A DNA stretch of 64,000 bases from Gilliamella sp. Pra-s52 (GCF_009795805.1 NZ_WTEY01000001.1:310001-374000); one strand, 5' to 3'. Numbered from the stretch's first letter, positions 8,517 through 18,296 are shown. Notes: generated by a model from the sequence alone, not told the origin. Translations and numbers: made by a program.

Positions 8517-9062
8517 TTATTGTTTATTGTCTATATCTTTATTCATATTTTTATAGATGTAGATACCTGATATTAAAGACAATAGTAACGATGCGCCAGG
8601 TAAAATAAATACTTTAAATATCCAGAAAAAATTATCTGTAGTGTAATAGGTCGCACCTAAACTAATTGTGCCACATAATATAAAGAAAACGACCCATAAT
8701 AAATTTAGTTTATTCCAAATATTTGTATCTAGTTGTATTTCTTTACTGAGCATTTTTTGAAGTAGGTTTTTTTTGAAAATAAATTGGCTAACTAATAACG
8801 CCATAGCAAATAAGAAATTAATAATAGTTACTTTCCATTTGATTATATTAGGGTCACGCATATAAAGTGTGAATCCACCAAAAACCATGATCATCAGATA
8901 AGAAATTAACTCTATTTTATCTATTTTTCTATATAAAATAAGAATAAGAAGAAAGCATACTGTTGCTGCGATCATTAATGCTTGAACGCCCACAAAGACG
9001 TCGTACATTGTTAAAAAAATAAAAAAGAATACAAGAGGAATAAAGTTTAAAAGCTGTTTCAT
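8517..9062 (-). CDS. yciB: Inner membrane protein YciB (septation protein A family)
   Basis: A 181-residue integral membrane protein with five predicted membrane segments and the family start MKQLLNFIPLVFFFIFLTMY-DVFVGVQALM. The length matches E. coli YciB (179). The family is linked to envelope integrity and cell division; its biochemical role is not settled. It lies just upstream of yciA on the same strand (25-base gap), probably one transcript. Confidence 0.9.
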   Translation of the reverse strand: MKQLLNFIPLVFFFIFLTMYDVFVGVQALMIAATVCFLLILILYRKIDKIELISYLMIMVFGGFTLYMRDPNIIKWKVTIINFLFAMALLVSQFIFKKNLLQKMLSKEIQLDTNIWNKLNLLWVVFFILCGTISLGATYYTTDNFFWIFKVFILPGASLLLSLISGIYIYKNMNKDIDNKQ

Positions 9063-9111
9063 TTAAGTATTAACCTAGTAAAAAGGTAAGTTGTCATATT
9101 TTAAATAAGCA

Positions 9112-9138
9112 AAAAGCCTATTGGAATAGGCTTATTTT
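9112..9138. terminator. Terminator at the end of fur
   Basis: The stem pairs AAGCCTA (9114-9120) with TAGGCTT (9127-9133) around TTGGAA, flanked by A/T runs on both sides. On the minus strand it ends the fldA-fur transcript, and the fur stop codon (9132-9134) lies inside the hairpin. Confidence 0.8.
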
Positions 9139-9590
9139 TTGTGATGAAGTTCAGGATGCGCTTTACAATTACCAGATTGGCAATGCCCATAAAGGTATAA
9201 GCTGTGATAAGTTAACTTAACACCATATTGTTCTGCGATTTCTTTTTGTCTAGCATTGATAATATCATCGCGAAACTCAAACACTTCGCCACAATCCAAG
9301 CAAATTAAATGATCGTGATGTTGTTGTGTCGCTAGTTCAAAAACTGCCTTGCCACCTTCGAAGTTATGGCGAGTGACAATTCCAGCATCATCAAACTGGT
9401 TCAAAACACGATAGACGGTTGCAAGCCCAATTTCTTCACCCATATCAAGTAGTTTTTTATAAAGATCTTCTACTGTGATATGTTGGCATGAAGGATCTCG
9501 TAATAATTCTAAAATCTTCAATCGTGGTAACGTAACCTTTAAACCAGCGCTTTTCAGAGCTGCATTATTATCATTATCGTGATTAGTCAT
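9132..9590 (-). CDS. fur: Ferric uptake regulator Fur
   Basis: Dimeric metal-responsive repressor (152 residues, E. coli 148). The N-terminal winged helix includes LKVTLPRLKILELL and the recognition segment GLATVYRVLNQFDDAGIV (about 55-72). The metal-binding C-terminal half has HHDH (91-94) and the structural zinc cysteines CLDC (97-100). A C-terminal HCQSGNC supplies further cysteines. It follows fldA on the same strand by 78 bases, the order seen in E. coli (fldA-fur). A Fur-box-like stretch falls within its own first codons (see findings). Confidence 0.96.
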   Translation of the reverse strand: MTNHDNDNNAALKSAGLKVTLPRLKILELLRDPSCQHITVEDLYKKLLDMGEEIGLATVYRVLNQFDDAGIVTRHNFEGGKAVFELATQQHHDHLICLDCGEVFEFRDDIINARQKEIAEQYGVKLTYHSLYLYGHCQSGNCKAHPELHHKK

Positions 9591-9668
9591 ATTACTTCCC
9601 GTTAAGTTATAAATATTTAACCATTATAGAAACTATATATGGTAAATAAAAGAAATCGTTTTAATAGA

Positions 9669-10181
9669 TTAAATTTTCATTTCTATTTTGACTTGATTAA
9701 CCCAATTGTTGATGCGTTCTTCAGTTAACTCTGGTTGGCGATCTTCGTCAATCGCTAAACCAATAAAGTGAGTGTCGTCAACCAAGCTTTTTGATGCTTC
9801 AAAACTATAGCCTTCAGTTGACCAGTGCCCAACGATTTTTGCACCTTTAGGTTCGATAATATCACGAAGTGTACCCATAGCATCACAGAAATATTCGGCG
9901 TAATCTTCTTGATCGCCACAACCAAAAATAGCTACCACTTTACCGTTAAAGTCAACTTTTTCTAAATTTGGAAAAAAATCGTCCCAGTCGGCTTGCGATT
10001 CACCATAGTACCAAGTTGGAATTCCAAAAAATAGATAATCATATTGCTCAATGTCTTCTTTAGTTGTTTTGGCTATGTCAAAAATGTCAGATTTGTCATT
10101 ACCCAAAGCTAGTTGGATTTGTTTTGCTACATTTTCTGTATTACCTGTGTCACTACCAAAAAAGATACCAACTTGTTTCAT
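9669..10181 (-). CDS. fldA: Flavodoxin I
   Basis: Small FMN protein that donates low-potential electrons to enzymes such as pyruvate formate-lyase activase and IspG/IspH. The phosphate-binding loop GSDTGNTE is at residues 9-16. The isoalloxazine-stacking aromatics are Trp57 (PTWYYGE) and Tyr94 (GDQEDYAEYF). It is a long-chain flavodoxin at 170 residues. Good AAAGGT ribosome binding site. It leads the fldA-fur pair and is divergent from sucC. Confidence 0.95.
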   Translation of the reverse strand: MKQVGIFFGSDTGNTENVAKQIQLALGNDKSDIFDIAKTTKEDIEQYDYLFFGIPTWYYGESQADWDDFFPNLEKVDFNGKVVAIFGCGDQEDYAEYFCDAMGTLRDIIEPKGAKIVGHWSTEGYSFEASKSLVDDTHFIGLAIDEDRQPELTEERINNWVNQVKIEMKI

Positions 10182-10257
10182 ATTTTTACCTTTACTATTT
10201 ACGATATTAAGATATTTTTAGAAGTATATCATTGTCACTAACTATCAGCAATAATCC

Positions 10258-10296
10258 TAACTTACGCTAAACATAAGTTATTATTTGCTATACAAT
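10258..10296 (+). promoter_or_regulatory. Probable sucC promoter with upstream inverted repeat
   Basis: A TG-extended -10 region (TGC then TATACAAT, 10286-10296) lies 63 bases before the sucC start. Immediately upstream is a 7-bp inverted repeat, TAACTTA (10258-10264) and TAAGTTA (10274-10280), separated by nine bases, a possible operator. There is no clear -35. Supported by sequence only. Confidence 0.35.
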
Positions 10297-10358
10297 TTAT
10301 TTATGTTGAATTAAAATTGTTGTCTATTTTATGTTAACTTAGGCTGTGGAATTCGTTT

Positions 10359-11528
10359 ATGAACTTGCATGAATATCAATCTAAATGTCTTTTTAAACAA
10401 TATAATTTACCCATACCAGAAGGATATGTTTGTAACTCAATTGGTGAAGTACAAGATATATTAGCTGAATTATCTTCACAGAAAGATTTAGGTACTTGGG
10501 TGGCTAAATGTCAGGTTCATGCAGGAGGGCGAGGTAAAGCCGGTGGCGTTATTTGTACTCAAAATTATAGTGAGATAAAGCAGTTTGCTGAAAAATGGTT
10601 GGGGCAATATTTAGTTACTTATCAAACAACCGATAAAGGCCAACCAGTTAACAAAATTTTAATTGAAAAAGCGTCTAATATTCATAAGGAATTGTATTTG
10701 GGGGCAGTGGTTGATCGTAGCTCTAAGCGTGTTGTAATTATGGCTTCAACAGAAGGTGGTGTTGACATTGAAAGTGTTGCTGAAAAATCGCCACATTTAA
10801 TTTATAAAACCTCGCTTGATCCTTTAACTGGACCTTGTGCTTTTCAAGCTCGAGAGCTTGCATTCAAATTGGGACTGACAGGTAAATTAGTGAACCAATT
10901 TACAAAGCTGTTTGTCAATTTTGCAAAGCTTTTTTTAGAAAATGATGTTTCATTAGCCGAAGTTAATCCTTTAGTAATTACTGATTCAGATGAACTTATT
11001 TGTTTAGATGCAAAAGTGGTTTTAGATGATAATGCTATTTTTAGACATCCTAACTTAAATGTTTTAAGAGATACAACGCAAGAAGATGAGCGTGAATCAA
11101 TCGCTGCAAAACAAGGTATTAGCTATGTATCATTAAATGGCAATATTGGTTGTATGGTTAATGGTGCAGGTCTTGCGATGGCAACTATGGATATTATTAA
11201 ACTGCATGGCGGTGAGCCAGCTAACTTTTTGGATGTCGGTGGAGGCACAACGAAAGAACGCGTTGCAGAGGCATTTAAATTGATATTATCTGACAAAAAT
11301 GTGAAAGCAATTTTGGTTAATATTTTTGGTGGTATTGTTCGTTGTGATTTAATTGCTGATGGTATTATTAGTGCAATTAAGGAAATTGGTCTTACTGTTC
11401 CTGTTGTTGTTCGTCTTGAAGGTAATAACGCTGTACTTGCTAGAGAAATTCTCGCTAAAAGTAAATTAAATATTATTACTGCTGAAAGTTTAATAGATGC
11501 GGCCCAAAAAATCGTTGCTGTTGCTTAA
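10359..11528 (+). CDS. sucC: Succinyl-CoA synthetase, beta subunit
   Basis: ATP-grasp subunit of succinyl-CoA synthetase (389 residues, E. coli 388). With SucD it interconverts succinyl-CoA and succinate with ATP or GTP. The start MNLHEYQSK, the nucleotide-binding [14 protein letters not shown] (about 47-60), and the C-terminal CoA-ligase part ([31 protein letters not shown]) are all intact. The first gene of sucCD. The oxoglutarate dehydrogenase genes sucA and sucB, which precede it in E. coli, are not here. Confidence 0.96.
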   Translation: MNLHEYQSKCLFKQYNLPIPEGYVCNSIGEVQDILAELSSQKDLGTWVAKCQVHAGGRGKAGGVICTQNYSEIKQFAEKWLGQYLVTYQTTDKGQPVNKILIEKASNIHKELYLGAVVDRSSKRVVIMASTEGGVDIESVAEKSPHLIYKTSLDPLTGPCAFQARELAFKLGLTGKLVNQFTKLFVNFAKLFLENDVSLAEVNPLVITDSDELICLDAKVVLDDNAIFRHPNLNVLRDTTQEDERESIAAKQGISYVSLNGNIGCMVNGAGLAMATMDIIKLHGGEPANFLDVGGGTTKERVAEAFKLILSDKNVKAILVNIFGGIVRCDLIADGIISAIKEIGLTVPVVVRLEGNNAVLAREILAKSKLNIITAESLIDAAQKIVAVA

Positions 11529-11555
11529 TAATAGGACGCATGGAGAATAGTTATT

Positions 11556-12428
11556 ATGTCAATTTTAGTTAATAAAGAAACCAAAGTTATTTGCCAAGGG
11601 TTTACCGGTAGTCAAGGTACTTTTCATTCACAGCAAGCGCTTGATTATGGTACTAAGTTAGTCGGTGGGGTGACACCGGGTAAAGGCGGTTCAACACATT
11701 TAGGTTTGCCAGTTTTTAACACTGTTAAAGAGGCTGTTGATGTAACAGGGGCGACGGCAAGCGTTATTTATGTACCAGCAGCATTTGGTAAAGATTCTAT
11801 TTTAGAAGCGATTGATGCAGGTATTAAATTAATTGTTTGTATTACTGAGGGTATTCCAACTTTAGATATGCTTGTTGTTAAAGAAAAACTACAACAAAAT
11901 GATGTTGTTATGATCGGACCAAATTGCCCCGGTATTATTGTTCCTGATGAATGTAAAATAGGTATTATGCCTGGACATATTCACCTAGCAGGGAAAGTGG
12001 GGATTGTTTCTCGCTCTGGTACATTAACTTATGAAGCGGTTAAACAAACAACGGATATTGGTTTGGGGCAATCTGTGTGTGTTGGTATTGGCGGTGACCC
12101 TATTCCTGGTAGTGATTTTATTTCTATTTTAGCATTACTTGAACAAGATCCTAAAACTGAAATCATTGTTATGATTGGTGAAATTGGTGGTAGTGCCGAA
12201 GAAGAGGCAGCTGAATACGTTAAAAAACACGTAACTAAACCCGTTGTAGCTTATATTGCAGGTGTTTCTGCTCCATCAGGGAAACGTATGGGACATGCTG
12301 GTGCAATTATTTCAGGAAATAAGGGGACAGCGGCTGAAAAATCTAAAGTATTGCAATCTGCAGGCATTACAGTTGTAAAAAGTCTTACCGATATCGGCGA
12401 TGCTGTGAACAAACAAATTAAGATATAG
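11556..12428 (+). CDS. sucD: Succinyl-CoA synthetase, alpha subunit
   Basis: CoA-binding and ligase subunit (290 residues, E. coli 289). The N-terminal Rossmann domain has [20 protein letters not shown]. The phosphohistidine lies in [11 protein letters not shown] near residue 247, and the conserved [12 protein letters not shown] is present. The start has GGAG at 11542-11545, 27 bases after sucC, so the two are one operon. Confidence 0.96.
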   Translation: MSILVNKETKVICQGFTGSQGTFHSQQALDYGTKLVGGVTPGKGGSTHLGLPVFNTVKEAVDVTGATASVIYVPAAFGKDSILEAIDAGIKLIVCITEGIPTLDMLVVKEKLQQNDVVMIGPNCPGIIVPDECKIGIMPGHIHLAGKVGIVSRSGTLTYEAVKQTTDIGLGQSVCVGIGGDPIPGSDFISILALLEQDPKTEIIVMIGEIGGSAEEEAAEYVKKHVTKPVVAYIAGVSAPSGKRMGHAGAIISGNKGTAAEKSKVLQSAGITVVKSLTDIGDAVNKQIKI

Positions 12429-12433
12429 ATTTT

Positions 12434-12476
12434 TTGATGTACATCAATTTTTATTCTGTAATTATCAGTGTATAAT
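12434..12476 (+). promoter_or_regulatory. FNR-controlled promoter of cydABX (class II geometry)
   Basis: TTGAT-GTAC-ATCAA at 12434-12447 is a perfect match to the FNR consensus TTGAT-N4-ATCAA. TATAAT at 12471-12476 is a perfect -10. The predicted start near 12482-12483 puts the FNR centre at about -41.5 to -42.5, the class II activating position. E. coli FNR represses cydAB from differently placed sites, so the sign of control is predicted to differ here. Confidence 0.75.
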
Positions 12477-12527
12477 AGCAGTCAATAACGTAAAATTTTG
12501 TGAGCATTTAAGGATTAGGGAGCGCTT

Positions 12528-14099
12528 ATGTTAGATATAGTAGAACTTTCACGCCTCCAGTTTGCACTTACTGCAATGTATCATTTTATTTTTGTTCCAT
12601 TAACGCTAGGTTTAGCGTTTATGCTAGCAATTATGGAAACCGTATATGTTGTTAGTGGTAAGCAAGTCTGGAAAGATATGACGAAGTTTTGGGGCAAATT
12701 GTTTGGTATTAACTTTGCCGTAGGTGTAGCAACTGGTTTAACCATGGAGTTTCAATTTGGCACTAACTGGTCTTATTATTCACACTATGTGGGTGATATT
12801 TTTGGTGCACCATTAGCGATTGAAGGTTTAATGGCTTTCTTCCTTGAATCAACAATGGTTGGTTTATTCTTTTTTGGTTGGGATAGATTGAGTCGCGGTA
12901 AACATTTAATGGTGACTTGGTGTGTTGCATTTGGTTCTAATCTCTCAGCACTTTGGATATTAGTTGCTAATGGTTGGATGCAGTTTCCGGTGGGTTCTGA
13001 GTTTAACCCTATCAATTCACGTATGGAAATGGCCAATTTTTTCGAGTTAATTACTAACTCAGTTGCTCAATATAAATTTGTTCATACTGTAGCAGCAGGT
13101 TATTTAACTGGTGCGATTTTTGTATTAAGTATTAGTTCTTATTATCTACTAAAAAAACGAGATATTGGATTTGCAAAACGTTCCTTTGCTGTGGCAGCTA
13201 CATTTGGTTTTATCATGTCAATTGCTGTTGCCATTATGGGGGATGAAGCAGGGCACGAAATGACAACGGTTCAACCAGCTAAGCTTGCTGCCATTGAAGC
13301 TGAGTGGGAAACTCAACCTGCGCCAGCATCATTTAATGTTATTGCTTTTCCATCACAAAAAAATAAAGAAAATTTATTTTCAATAGAGATTCCTTATGCA
13401 ATGGGTATAATGACCACTCGTTCATTTGATACTCAAGTAATCGGATTAAAAGATATATTAAAAAATAATGAAACTAGAATTCGTAATGGTATTTTAGCTT
13501 ATACGAATTTGGAAAAAATTCAGCAAGGAAGTCAAGATCCAATAGTTCTTAAAACGTTTGAAGACAATAAATCTGATTTAGGTTATGGTTATTTAGTCAA
13601 ACGTTTCACTGATCGGGATAATTTGACTATCCCTCAAGCAAAGGAAGAACATATCAAAGCAGCAACAGAGGATTCAATTCCTGCTGTTTGGCCATTATTT
13701 TGGGCTTTTAGAGGCATGGTCGGTTTTGGTTTGTTAATGATTTTGGGAACAGGTATCGCTTTATGGACTACCTATAAAAATAAAATCGGCGAAAAACGTT
13801 GGTTATGCCGTTTATTGATTCTATTTTTACCTTTACCATGGTTAGCCTGTGAATGTGGTTGGTTTGTGGCTGAATATGGCCGTCAACCATGGGCAATTCA
13901 AGATATTTTACCAACAGGCGTAGCAAATTCTTCCTTAACTCCAGGTGAAGTATTATTTACTATGGTGCTTATTTGTGGGCTTTATACTTTGTTCTTGGTT
14001 GCAGAAATGTTCTTGATGTTTAAGTTTGCTCGTTTAGGTCCAAGCTCTTTAGGTACAGGCAACTATTATTATGAAAAAACACAACCAATATCAGAATAA
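12528..14099 (+). CDS. cydA: Cytochrome bd ubiquinol oxidase subunit I
   Basis: Large heme-bearing subunit of the high-oxygen-affinity quinol oxidase in the inner membrane (523 residues, E. coli 522). His19 (MYHF) matches the conserved high-spin heme ligand. [14 protein letters not shown] and the long periplasmic Q-loop (about 250-390) are present. First gene of cydA-cydB-cydX with a strong AGGGAG site. Its promoter carries an FNR box. Confidence 0.97.
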   Translation: MLDIVELSRLQFALTAMYHFIFVPLTLGLAFMLAIMETVYVVSGKQVWKDMTKFWGKLFGINFAVGVATGLTMEFQFGTNWSYYSHYVGDIFGAPLAIEGLMAFFLESTMVGLFFFGWDRLSRGKHLMVTWCVAFGSNLSALWILVANGWMQFPVGSEFNPINSRMEMANFFELITNSVAQYKFVHTVAAGYLTGAIFVLSISSYYLLKKRDIGFAKRSFAVAATFGFIMSIAVAIMGDEAGHEMTTVQPAKLAAIEAEWETQPAPASFNVIAFPSQKNKENLFSIEIPYAMGIMTTRSFDTQVIGLKDILKNNETRIRNGILAYTNLEKIQQGSQDPIVLKTFEDNKSDLGYGYLVKRFTDRDNLTIPQAKEEHIKAATEDSIPAVWPLFWAFRGMVGFGLLMILGTGIALWTTYKNKIGEKRWLCRLLILFLPLPWLACECGWFVAEYGRQPWAIQDILPTGVANSSLTPGEVLFTMVLICGLYTLFLVAEMFLMFKFARLGPSSLGTGNYYYEKTQPISE

Positions 14100-14119
14100 A
14101 GCATAGGGGAGTATATACA

Positions 14120-15256
14120 ATGATTGATTACGAAATTGTACGTGTCATCTGGTGGGTGCTGATTAGTGTTGTTTTAATCGGTTTTGTTGTCACTGATGGT
14201 TTTGATATGGGCGTGGGTATCTTATTACCGTTTATTGGTAAAACTGACACTGAACGTCGAATTATGATAAACGCAATTGCTCCCCATTGGGATGGTAACC
14301 AAGTTTGGTTAATTACTGCTGGTGCGGGAATATTCGCTGCTTGGCCTATGGCATATGCAGCCTCGTTTTCTGGCTTTTATATTGCAATGATTTTAGTGCT
14401 TTGTGCGCTGTTTTTTCGACCAATTGGTTTTGATTATCGCAGTAAATTAGAAAATTCAAAATGGCGTAATTTATGGGATACTGGTATTTTTGCTGGTAGC
14501 TTTGTGCCAGCATTGGTTTTTGGTGTTGCTTTTGGTAATTTATTAGAAGGTGTTCCATTCCGATTTGATAACTCTTATCGCGTGTTCTATGAGGGTAACT
14601 TCTTTGGTTTGCTTAACCCTTTTGCGTTGTTGACTGGTGTTGTTAGCTTAATGTTATTTGTTGCTCATGGTGGCGCATGGTTACAAATGAAAACATCAGG
14701 TGAACTTTATTTAAGAGCCAGAAAGGCTACACAAATCGCTAGCTTAATTATGTTAATTGCTTTCGTTTTAGCGGGAGTTTGGGTTGCATTTGGTATTCAT
14801 GGTTATGAAATTACTAGTATCATCGATTATGATGCAGCATCACAACCGTTAAATAAAACTGTGTCTACTGATGCATCATGGTTAACTAATTATATGAATT
14901 ACCCTATTTTATGGATAGTGCCTGCTTTGGGGATTGTGTTACCACTGTTGACTATTCTTTTTTCTGGTTTAAATAAAAATGCATTAGTTTTTGTTTCATC
15001 TATATTAACAATTGCATGTGTTTTATTTACCTATGGTATTGCAACTTTCCCATTTATTATGCCATCAAGCATTATGCCGAACGCAAGTTTGACAATATGG
15101 GACGCATCATCAAGTCAATTAACACTTAATATTATGTTTATTGTCGTTCTTATATTTTTGCCTATTGTTCTTTTTTATACCATTTGGTCATATATCAAAA
15201 TGTTTGGACGGTTAGACAAAAATCATATCGAAAATAATAAGCATTCACTTTATTAA
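14120..15256 (+). CDS. cydB: Cytochrome bd ubiquinol oxidase subunit II
   Basis: Second membrane subunit (378 residues, E. coli 379) with about eight or nine membrane segments. The start MIDYEIVRVIWWVLISVVLI and FVVTDGFDMGVGILLPFIGK match CydB, as does APHWDGNQVWLITAG. AGGGGAG ribosome binding site. It lies 20 bases after cydA and 10 before cydX. Confidence 0.97.
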   Translation: MIDYEIVRVIWWVLISVVLIGFVVTDGFDMGVGILLPFIGKTDTERRIMINAIAPHWDGNQVWLITAGAGIFAAWPMAYAASFSGFYIAMILVLCALFFRPIGFDYRSKLENSKWRNLWDTGIFAGSFVPALVFGVAFGNLLEGVPFRFDNSYRVFYEGNFFGLLNPFALLTGVVSLMLFVAHGGAWLQMKTSGELYLRARKATQIASLIMLIAFVLAGVWVAFGIHGYEITSIIDYDAASQPLNKTVSTDASWLTNYMNYPILWIVPALGIVLPLLTILFSGLNKNALVFVSSILTIACVLFTYGIATFPFIMPSSIMPNASLTIWDASSSQLTLNIMFIVVLIFLPIVLFYTIWSYIKMFGRLDKNHIENNKHSLY

Positions 15257-15266
15257 GGAAGATATT

Positions 15267-15377
15267 ATGTATTACGTTTTATGGTTTATAGGACTGATTG
15301 CGGCATGTATGTTATCTGCTGTAACTGGTTTATGGGTTGAACGCGATAGTAATGAAAAAGAATCTAATAACAAGTAG
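15267..15377 (+). CDS. cydX: Cytochrome bd small subunit CydX
   Basis: A 36-residue single-span membrane protein starting MYYVLWFIGLIAACMLSAVT followed by GLWVERD. This is the CydX pattern, with the conserved YxxWxxG start and the Glu after the helix. It is required for activity and stability of cytochrome bd in E. coli. AAGGAAG precedes the ATG. ybgE, which follows in E. coli, is absent. Confidence 0.92.
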   Translation: MYYVLWFIGLIAACMLSAVTGLWVERDSNEKESNNK

Positions 15378-15405
15378 TATTTGTTATAGAATAATAGAAA
15401 AGTAA

Positions 15406-15434
15406 TAAAAAGGTGACGAAAAGTCGCCTTTTTA
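15406..15434 (+). terminator. Terminator after cydX
   Basis: AAAAAGGTGAC (15407-15417) pairs with GTCGCCTTTTT (15423-15433), with one G-U pair and a GAAAA loop, ending in a T run. It separates cydABX from ybgC-tolQRA. Confidence 0.85.
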
Positions 15435-15562
15435 GTTGTTGCAAAAGATATTAATCATAAATTGTAATGATAATTGTTTTCATTTGTTTTTTTTTATATC
15501 ATAATGCAGCAAATTTTATATTTAGATATAATGTAATCAAATATAGTTAGTGCGATTTTGAT

Positions 15563-15958
15563 ATGAAAAAATTCAATTGGAATGCAAGAGTTTATTATGA
15601 AGATACAGATGCTGGTGGTGTAGTTTATCATGCACGTTATCTTGCTTTTTATGAACGAGCAAGGACAGAAATACTAAGACAGTTTAATATTAACCAGCAA
15701 ATGTTATTGCAAGAAGGTATTGCTTTTGTGGTAAAAAAGATGGATATTGGTTACCATTTTCCAGCTCGTTTAGATGATATGTTGTCTATTGAGACTTGCA
15801 TTGGGCAAGTTCGCAAGGCATCTATTGTTTTTAAGCAGACTATTTTTAATCAAAATAACCAAGTTATTAGTACAGCTGATGTCCTTATTGCTTGTGTAAA
15901 TATTACGAAAATGAAGCCATGTGGGCTTCCTAAGTTACTAGTTTTGGAGTTTATATGA
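15563..15958 (+). CDS. ybgC: Acyl-CoA thioesterase YbgC (Tol-Pal associated)
   Basis: Hot-dog fold thioesterase of the tol-pal gene cluster. [17 protein letters not shown] carries the catalytic Asp (residue 16) and the conserved [13 protein letters not shown]. At 131 residues it is close to E. coli YbgC (134). Its stop overlaps the tolQ start (ATGA), implying translational coupling. Confidence 0.93.
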   Translation: MKKFNWNARVYYEDTDAGGVVYHARYLAFYERARTEILRQFNINQQMLLQEGIAFVVKKMDIGYHFPARLDDMLSIETCIGQVRKASIVFKQTIFNQNNQVISTADVLIACVNITKMKPCGLPKLLVLEFI

Positions 15959-16626
15959 ATATTATTGATCTGTTTTTGCAAGCAGGTTTGTTAGTTCAAG
16001 CTGTCATGTTGCTGCTGCTTACTTTTTCTATTATGTCATGGGCTATTATATTTCAAAGAACTAAAATTTTAGGTAAAGCTAAAAAACAAATTGAGCAATT
16101 TGATAATAATTTTTGGACAGCTGATGATTTAAATGTGTTATTTGATAAAGCAAAATTTCATAAAGAAGAAATTAGTGGTACAGAACATATTTTCTATTCA
16201 GGTTTTAAAGAATTTTCAAGACTGTATCAAATTAACCCTAATATGGCTGAGTCAGCTTTAGATGGATCATTGCGTTCTATGCGTTTAGCGATGAATCGTG
16301 AGCTTGATAACCTAGAATTACATATTCCTTTTTTGGGCACGGTGGGATCCATTAGTCCATATATTGGTTTGTTTGGGACTGTTTGGGGAATTATGCATGC
16401 ATTTATTTCTTTGGGTGAAGCTAAACAAGCCACATTAAAATTGGTTGCTCCTGGTATTGCTGAAGCATTGATTGCAACAGCTATTGGTTTATTTGCTGCT
16501 ATTCCAGCGGTACTTGCTTATAATCGTTTATCATTAAGAGTGAGTCGAATTGAACAAAGCTACCTTAACTTTATTGATGAATTTTCAGCAATTTTACAAC
16601 GTCAAGCTGTTGCTGTTAGGAAATAA
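15955..16626 (+). CDS. tolQ: Tol-Pal system protein TolQ
   Basis: Inner-membrane proton channel subunit (223 residues) of the TolQRA motor, which energises outer-membrane constriction at division. One N-terminal membrane span (about 10-32) is followed by a cytoplasmic loop. Two further spans carry the ExbB/TolQ signature ([20 protein letters not shown] and [20 protein letters not shown]). GGAG site; the start overlaps ybgC. Confidence 0.96.
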   Translation: MNIIDLFLQAGLLVQAVMLLLLTFSIMSWAIIFQRTKILGKAKKQIEQFDNNFWTADDLNVLFDKAKFHKEEISGTEHIFYSGFKEFSRLYQINPNMAESALDGSLRSMRLAMNRELDNLELHIPFLGTVGSISPYIGLFGTVWGIMHAFISLGEAKQATLKLVAPGIAEALIATAIGLFAAIPAVLAYNRLSLRVSRIEQSYLNFIDEFSAILQRQAVAVRK

Positions 16627-16628
16627 TT

Positions 16629-17051
16629 ATGAGCAGACGTTCATCACGTTTTTCAATTAAATCTGAAATTAATATAGTACCTTTACTCGATGTGCTTTTG
16701 GTATTAGTGCTTATTTTTATGGCAACAGCTCCAATTATTAGTCAAAGTGTTGAAGTTGATTTGCCTGAAGCATCGGAGTCTAAAACGGTTTCGCCTTCTG
16801 AAAATAAACCGATTATTATTGAAGTTTCTGGTGTAGGTATATATACGTTGATTATTGACCAAGATCGTCAAAGTAATTTATCACAAGAACACATTATTGC
16901 AGAAGTTAAGCAACAGATGATTCTTAACGAAAAAGCTGTTTTTTTAGTTGGTGGTGCTAAAGATGTTCCATATGAAGAAATTATAAAAGCGTTGAATTTA
17001 TTACAATCTGCTGGTGTTAAGTCTGTAGGATTAATGACTCAACCAATTTAA
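16629..17051 (+). CDS. tolR: Tol-Pal system protein TolR
   Basis: ExbD/TolR family (140 residues). A single N-terminal span contains the proton-relay Asp in NIVPLLDVLLVLVLIFM. A periplasmic domain follows (ISQSVEVDLPEA onward). It starts 3 bases after tolQ. Works with TolQ to drive TolA. Confidence 0.95.
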   Translation: MSRRSSRFSIKSEINIVPLLDVLLVLVLIFMATAPIISQSVEVDLPEASESKTVSPSENKPIIIEVSGVGIYTLIIDQDRQSNLSQEHIIAEVKQQMILNEKAVFLVGGAKDVPYEEIIKALNLLQSAGVKSVGLMTQPI

Positions 17052-17078
17052 ATAATATAATATAGCAAGAAGTCAGCA

Positions 17079-18194
17079 ATGTCTTATAAACCAAATTCAA
17101 AATTAAGTATAGCTATTATAATATCCATTATATTACATGCAATTTTATTGGCTGTTTTGGGTTATAAAGCTATGCATTCTAATGATACTAACTATGGTAA
17201 CGCTAATGGTAATTCTATAGATGCTATTATGGTTGATTCTTCGGTCATGACCGAACAGTATCAAAGGCAATTAAAAACCCAAGTTAGTCAAAAAGAAGCT
17301 GAACAAAAAAGACAGCAACAAATAGATAATCAGGCTCGTGAGCTACAAGAGCAACAACTGGCTCAGCAACAACGACTTAAAGAATTAGAAAGAGAGCGCA
17401 TAAAAGTAGAGGAATTGCAGAGAAAAGAAGCTGAAGCAGCGAAAGCTGCACAGATAGCAAGGCAAAAAGAAGAAGAGGAGCGAAAAGCTAAAGAACAATT
17501 AGAATATCAGACAAGGGAGGCTGAAAAACAGCGCTTAGAGCAAGAGCAGGCTGAATTTGTAAAACAGAAAGCTGAACAAGAAGCTAAATTAAAAGCAGAG
17601 CGAGAATTATTAGATAAACAGCGTGAAGAAAATCAACGTAAGCAAGAAGAACTAGCAAAACAAAAAGCTGAACAAGAGGCTAAAGCAAGAGCTGAGCGAG
17701 AACTTATTGAAAAACAAAAAATTGAAAATCAGCGTAAACAAGAAGAGCTAATTAAGCAAAAGGAAGATCAAGCAAAAAAGCAAGCCGCTGAAAAAGCTGC
17801 TGCCGAAAAAGCAAGAAAAGCCGCACAAGCTAAAAAAGATAAAGAACTCGATAACTTGTTAGGTGGGTTGACATCTGGTACTCCTAGTCCGTCTGGTGGA
17901 TCGGCTAGTCGTAAAGGCGTTTCAGATGGAGCACTTGATAAATATAAGTCTTTGGTTCAAAATGCTATTAGTAATAAATTTATTAATCCCAACAAATTAT
18001 ATAGTGGTCGTAATTGTGTATTAGAAATTCAAATAGCACCTGATGGTTTATTACTCGATGTTACTGCGAAAGGTGGTGATGAAGCATTATGTCGAGAAGC
18101 ACTTTCTGCTACTAAACAAGCTGTAATTCCAAAACCTACAAGTGCATTTTATGATCAAGTAAAAATAATGAAAATTGATTTTCAACCGAAATAA
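17079..18194 (+). CDS. tolA: Tol-Pal system protein TolA
   Basis: Inner-membrane anchored, periplasm-spanning protein of 371 residues (E. coli 421). The N-terminal span contains Ser16 and His20 (SIILH), matching the SHLS-type residues that contact TolQR. A long Ala/Glu/Lys/Gln-rich helix fills about 55-260, with several AEQEAK-AERELLDKQ-type internal repeats. A globular C-terminal domain (about 280-371) has two cysteines (NCVLEIQ and ALCREAL). tolB, pal and cpoB do not follow. Confidence 0.94.
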   Translation: MSYKPNSKLSIAIIISIILHAILLAVLGYKAMHSNDTNYGNANGNSIDAIMVDSSVMTEQYQRQLKTQVSQKEAEQKRQQQIDNQARELQEQQLAQQQRLKELERERIKVEELQRKEAEAAKAAQIARQKEEEERKAKEQLEYQTREAEKQRLEQEQAEFVKQKAEQEAKLKAERELLDKQREENQRKQEELAKQKAEQEAKARAERELIEKQKIENQRKQEELIKQKEDQAKKQAAEKAAAEKARKAAQAKKDKELDNLLGGLTSGTPSPSGGSASRKGVSDGALDKYKSLVQNAISNKFINPNKLYSGRNCVLEIQIAPDGLLLDVTAKGGDEALCREALSATKQAVIPKPTSAFYDQVKIMKIDFQPK

Positions 18195-18269
18195 TTTTAT
18201 ATGCAGACACGATGTTTCTAAAGTTTCTAATTTTTTGCAATAAATTATCAATATTCTCTAATAAAAATA

Positions 18270-18296
18270 TTGAATTTATATTAATCATCCCAATAT
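18270..18296 (+). promoter_or_regulatory. Sigma-32-like heat-shock promoter of hslVU
   Basis: TTGAAT at 18270-18275 and CCCAATAT at 18289-18296, 13 bases apart, resemble the sigma-32 consensus (TTGAAA, 11-16 bases, CCCCATnT). hslVU is a sigma-32 operon in E. coli. A small inverted repeat (CAATATT at 18249-18255, AATATTG at 18266-18272) overlaps the -35. Confidence 0.55.
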
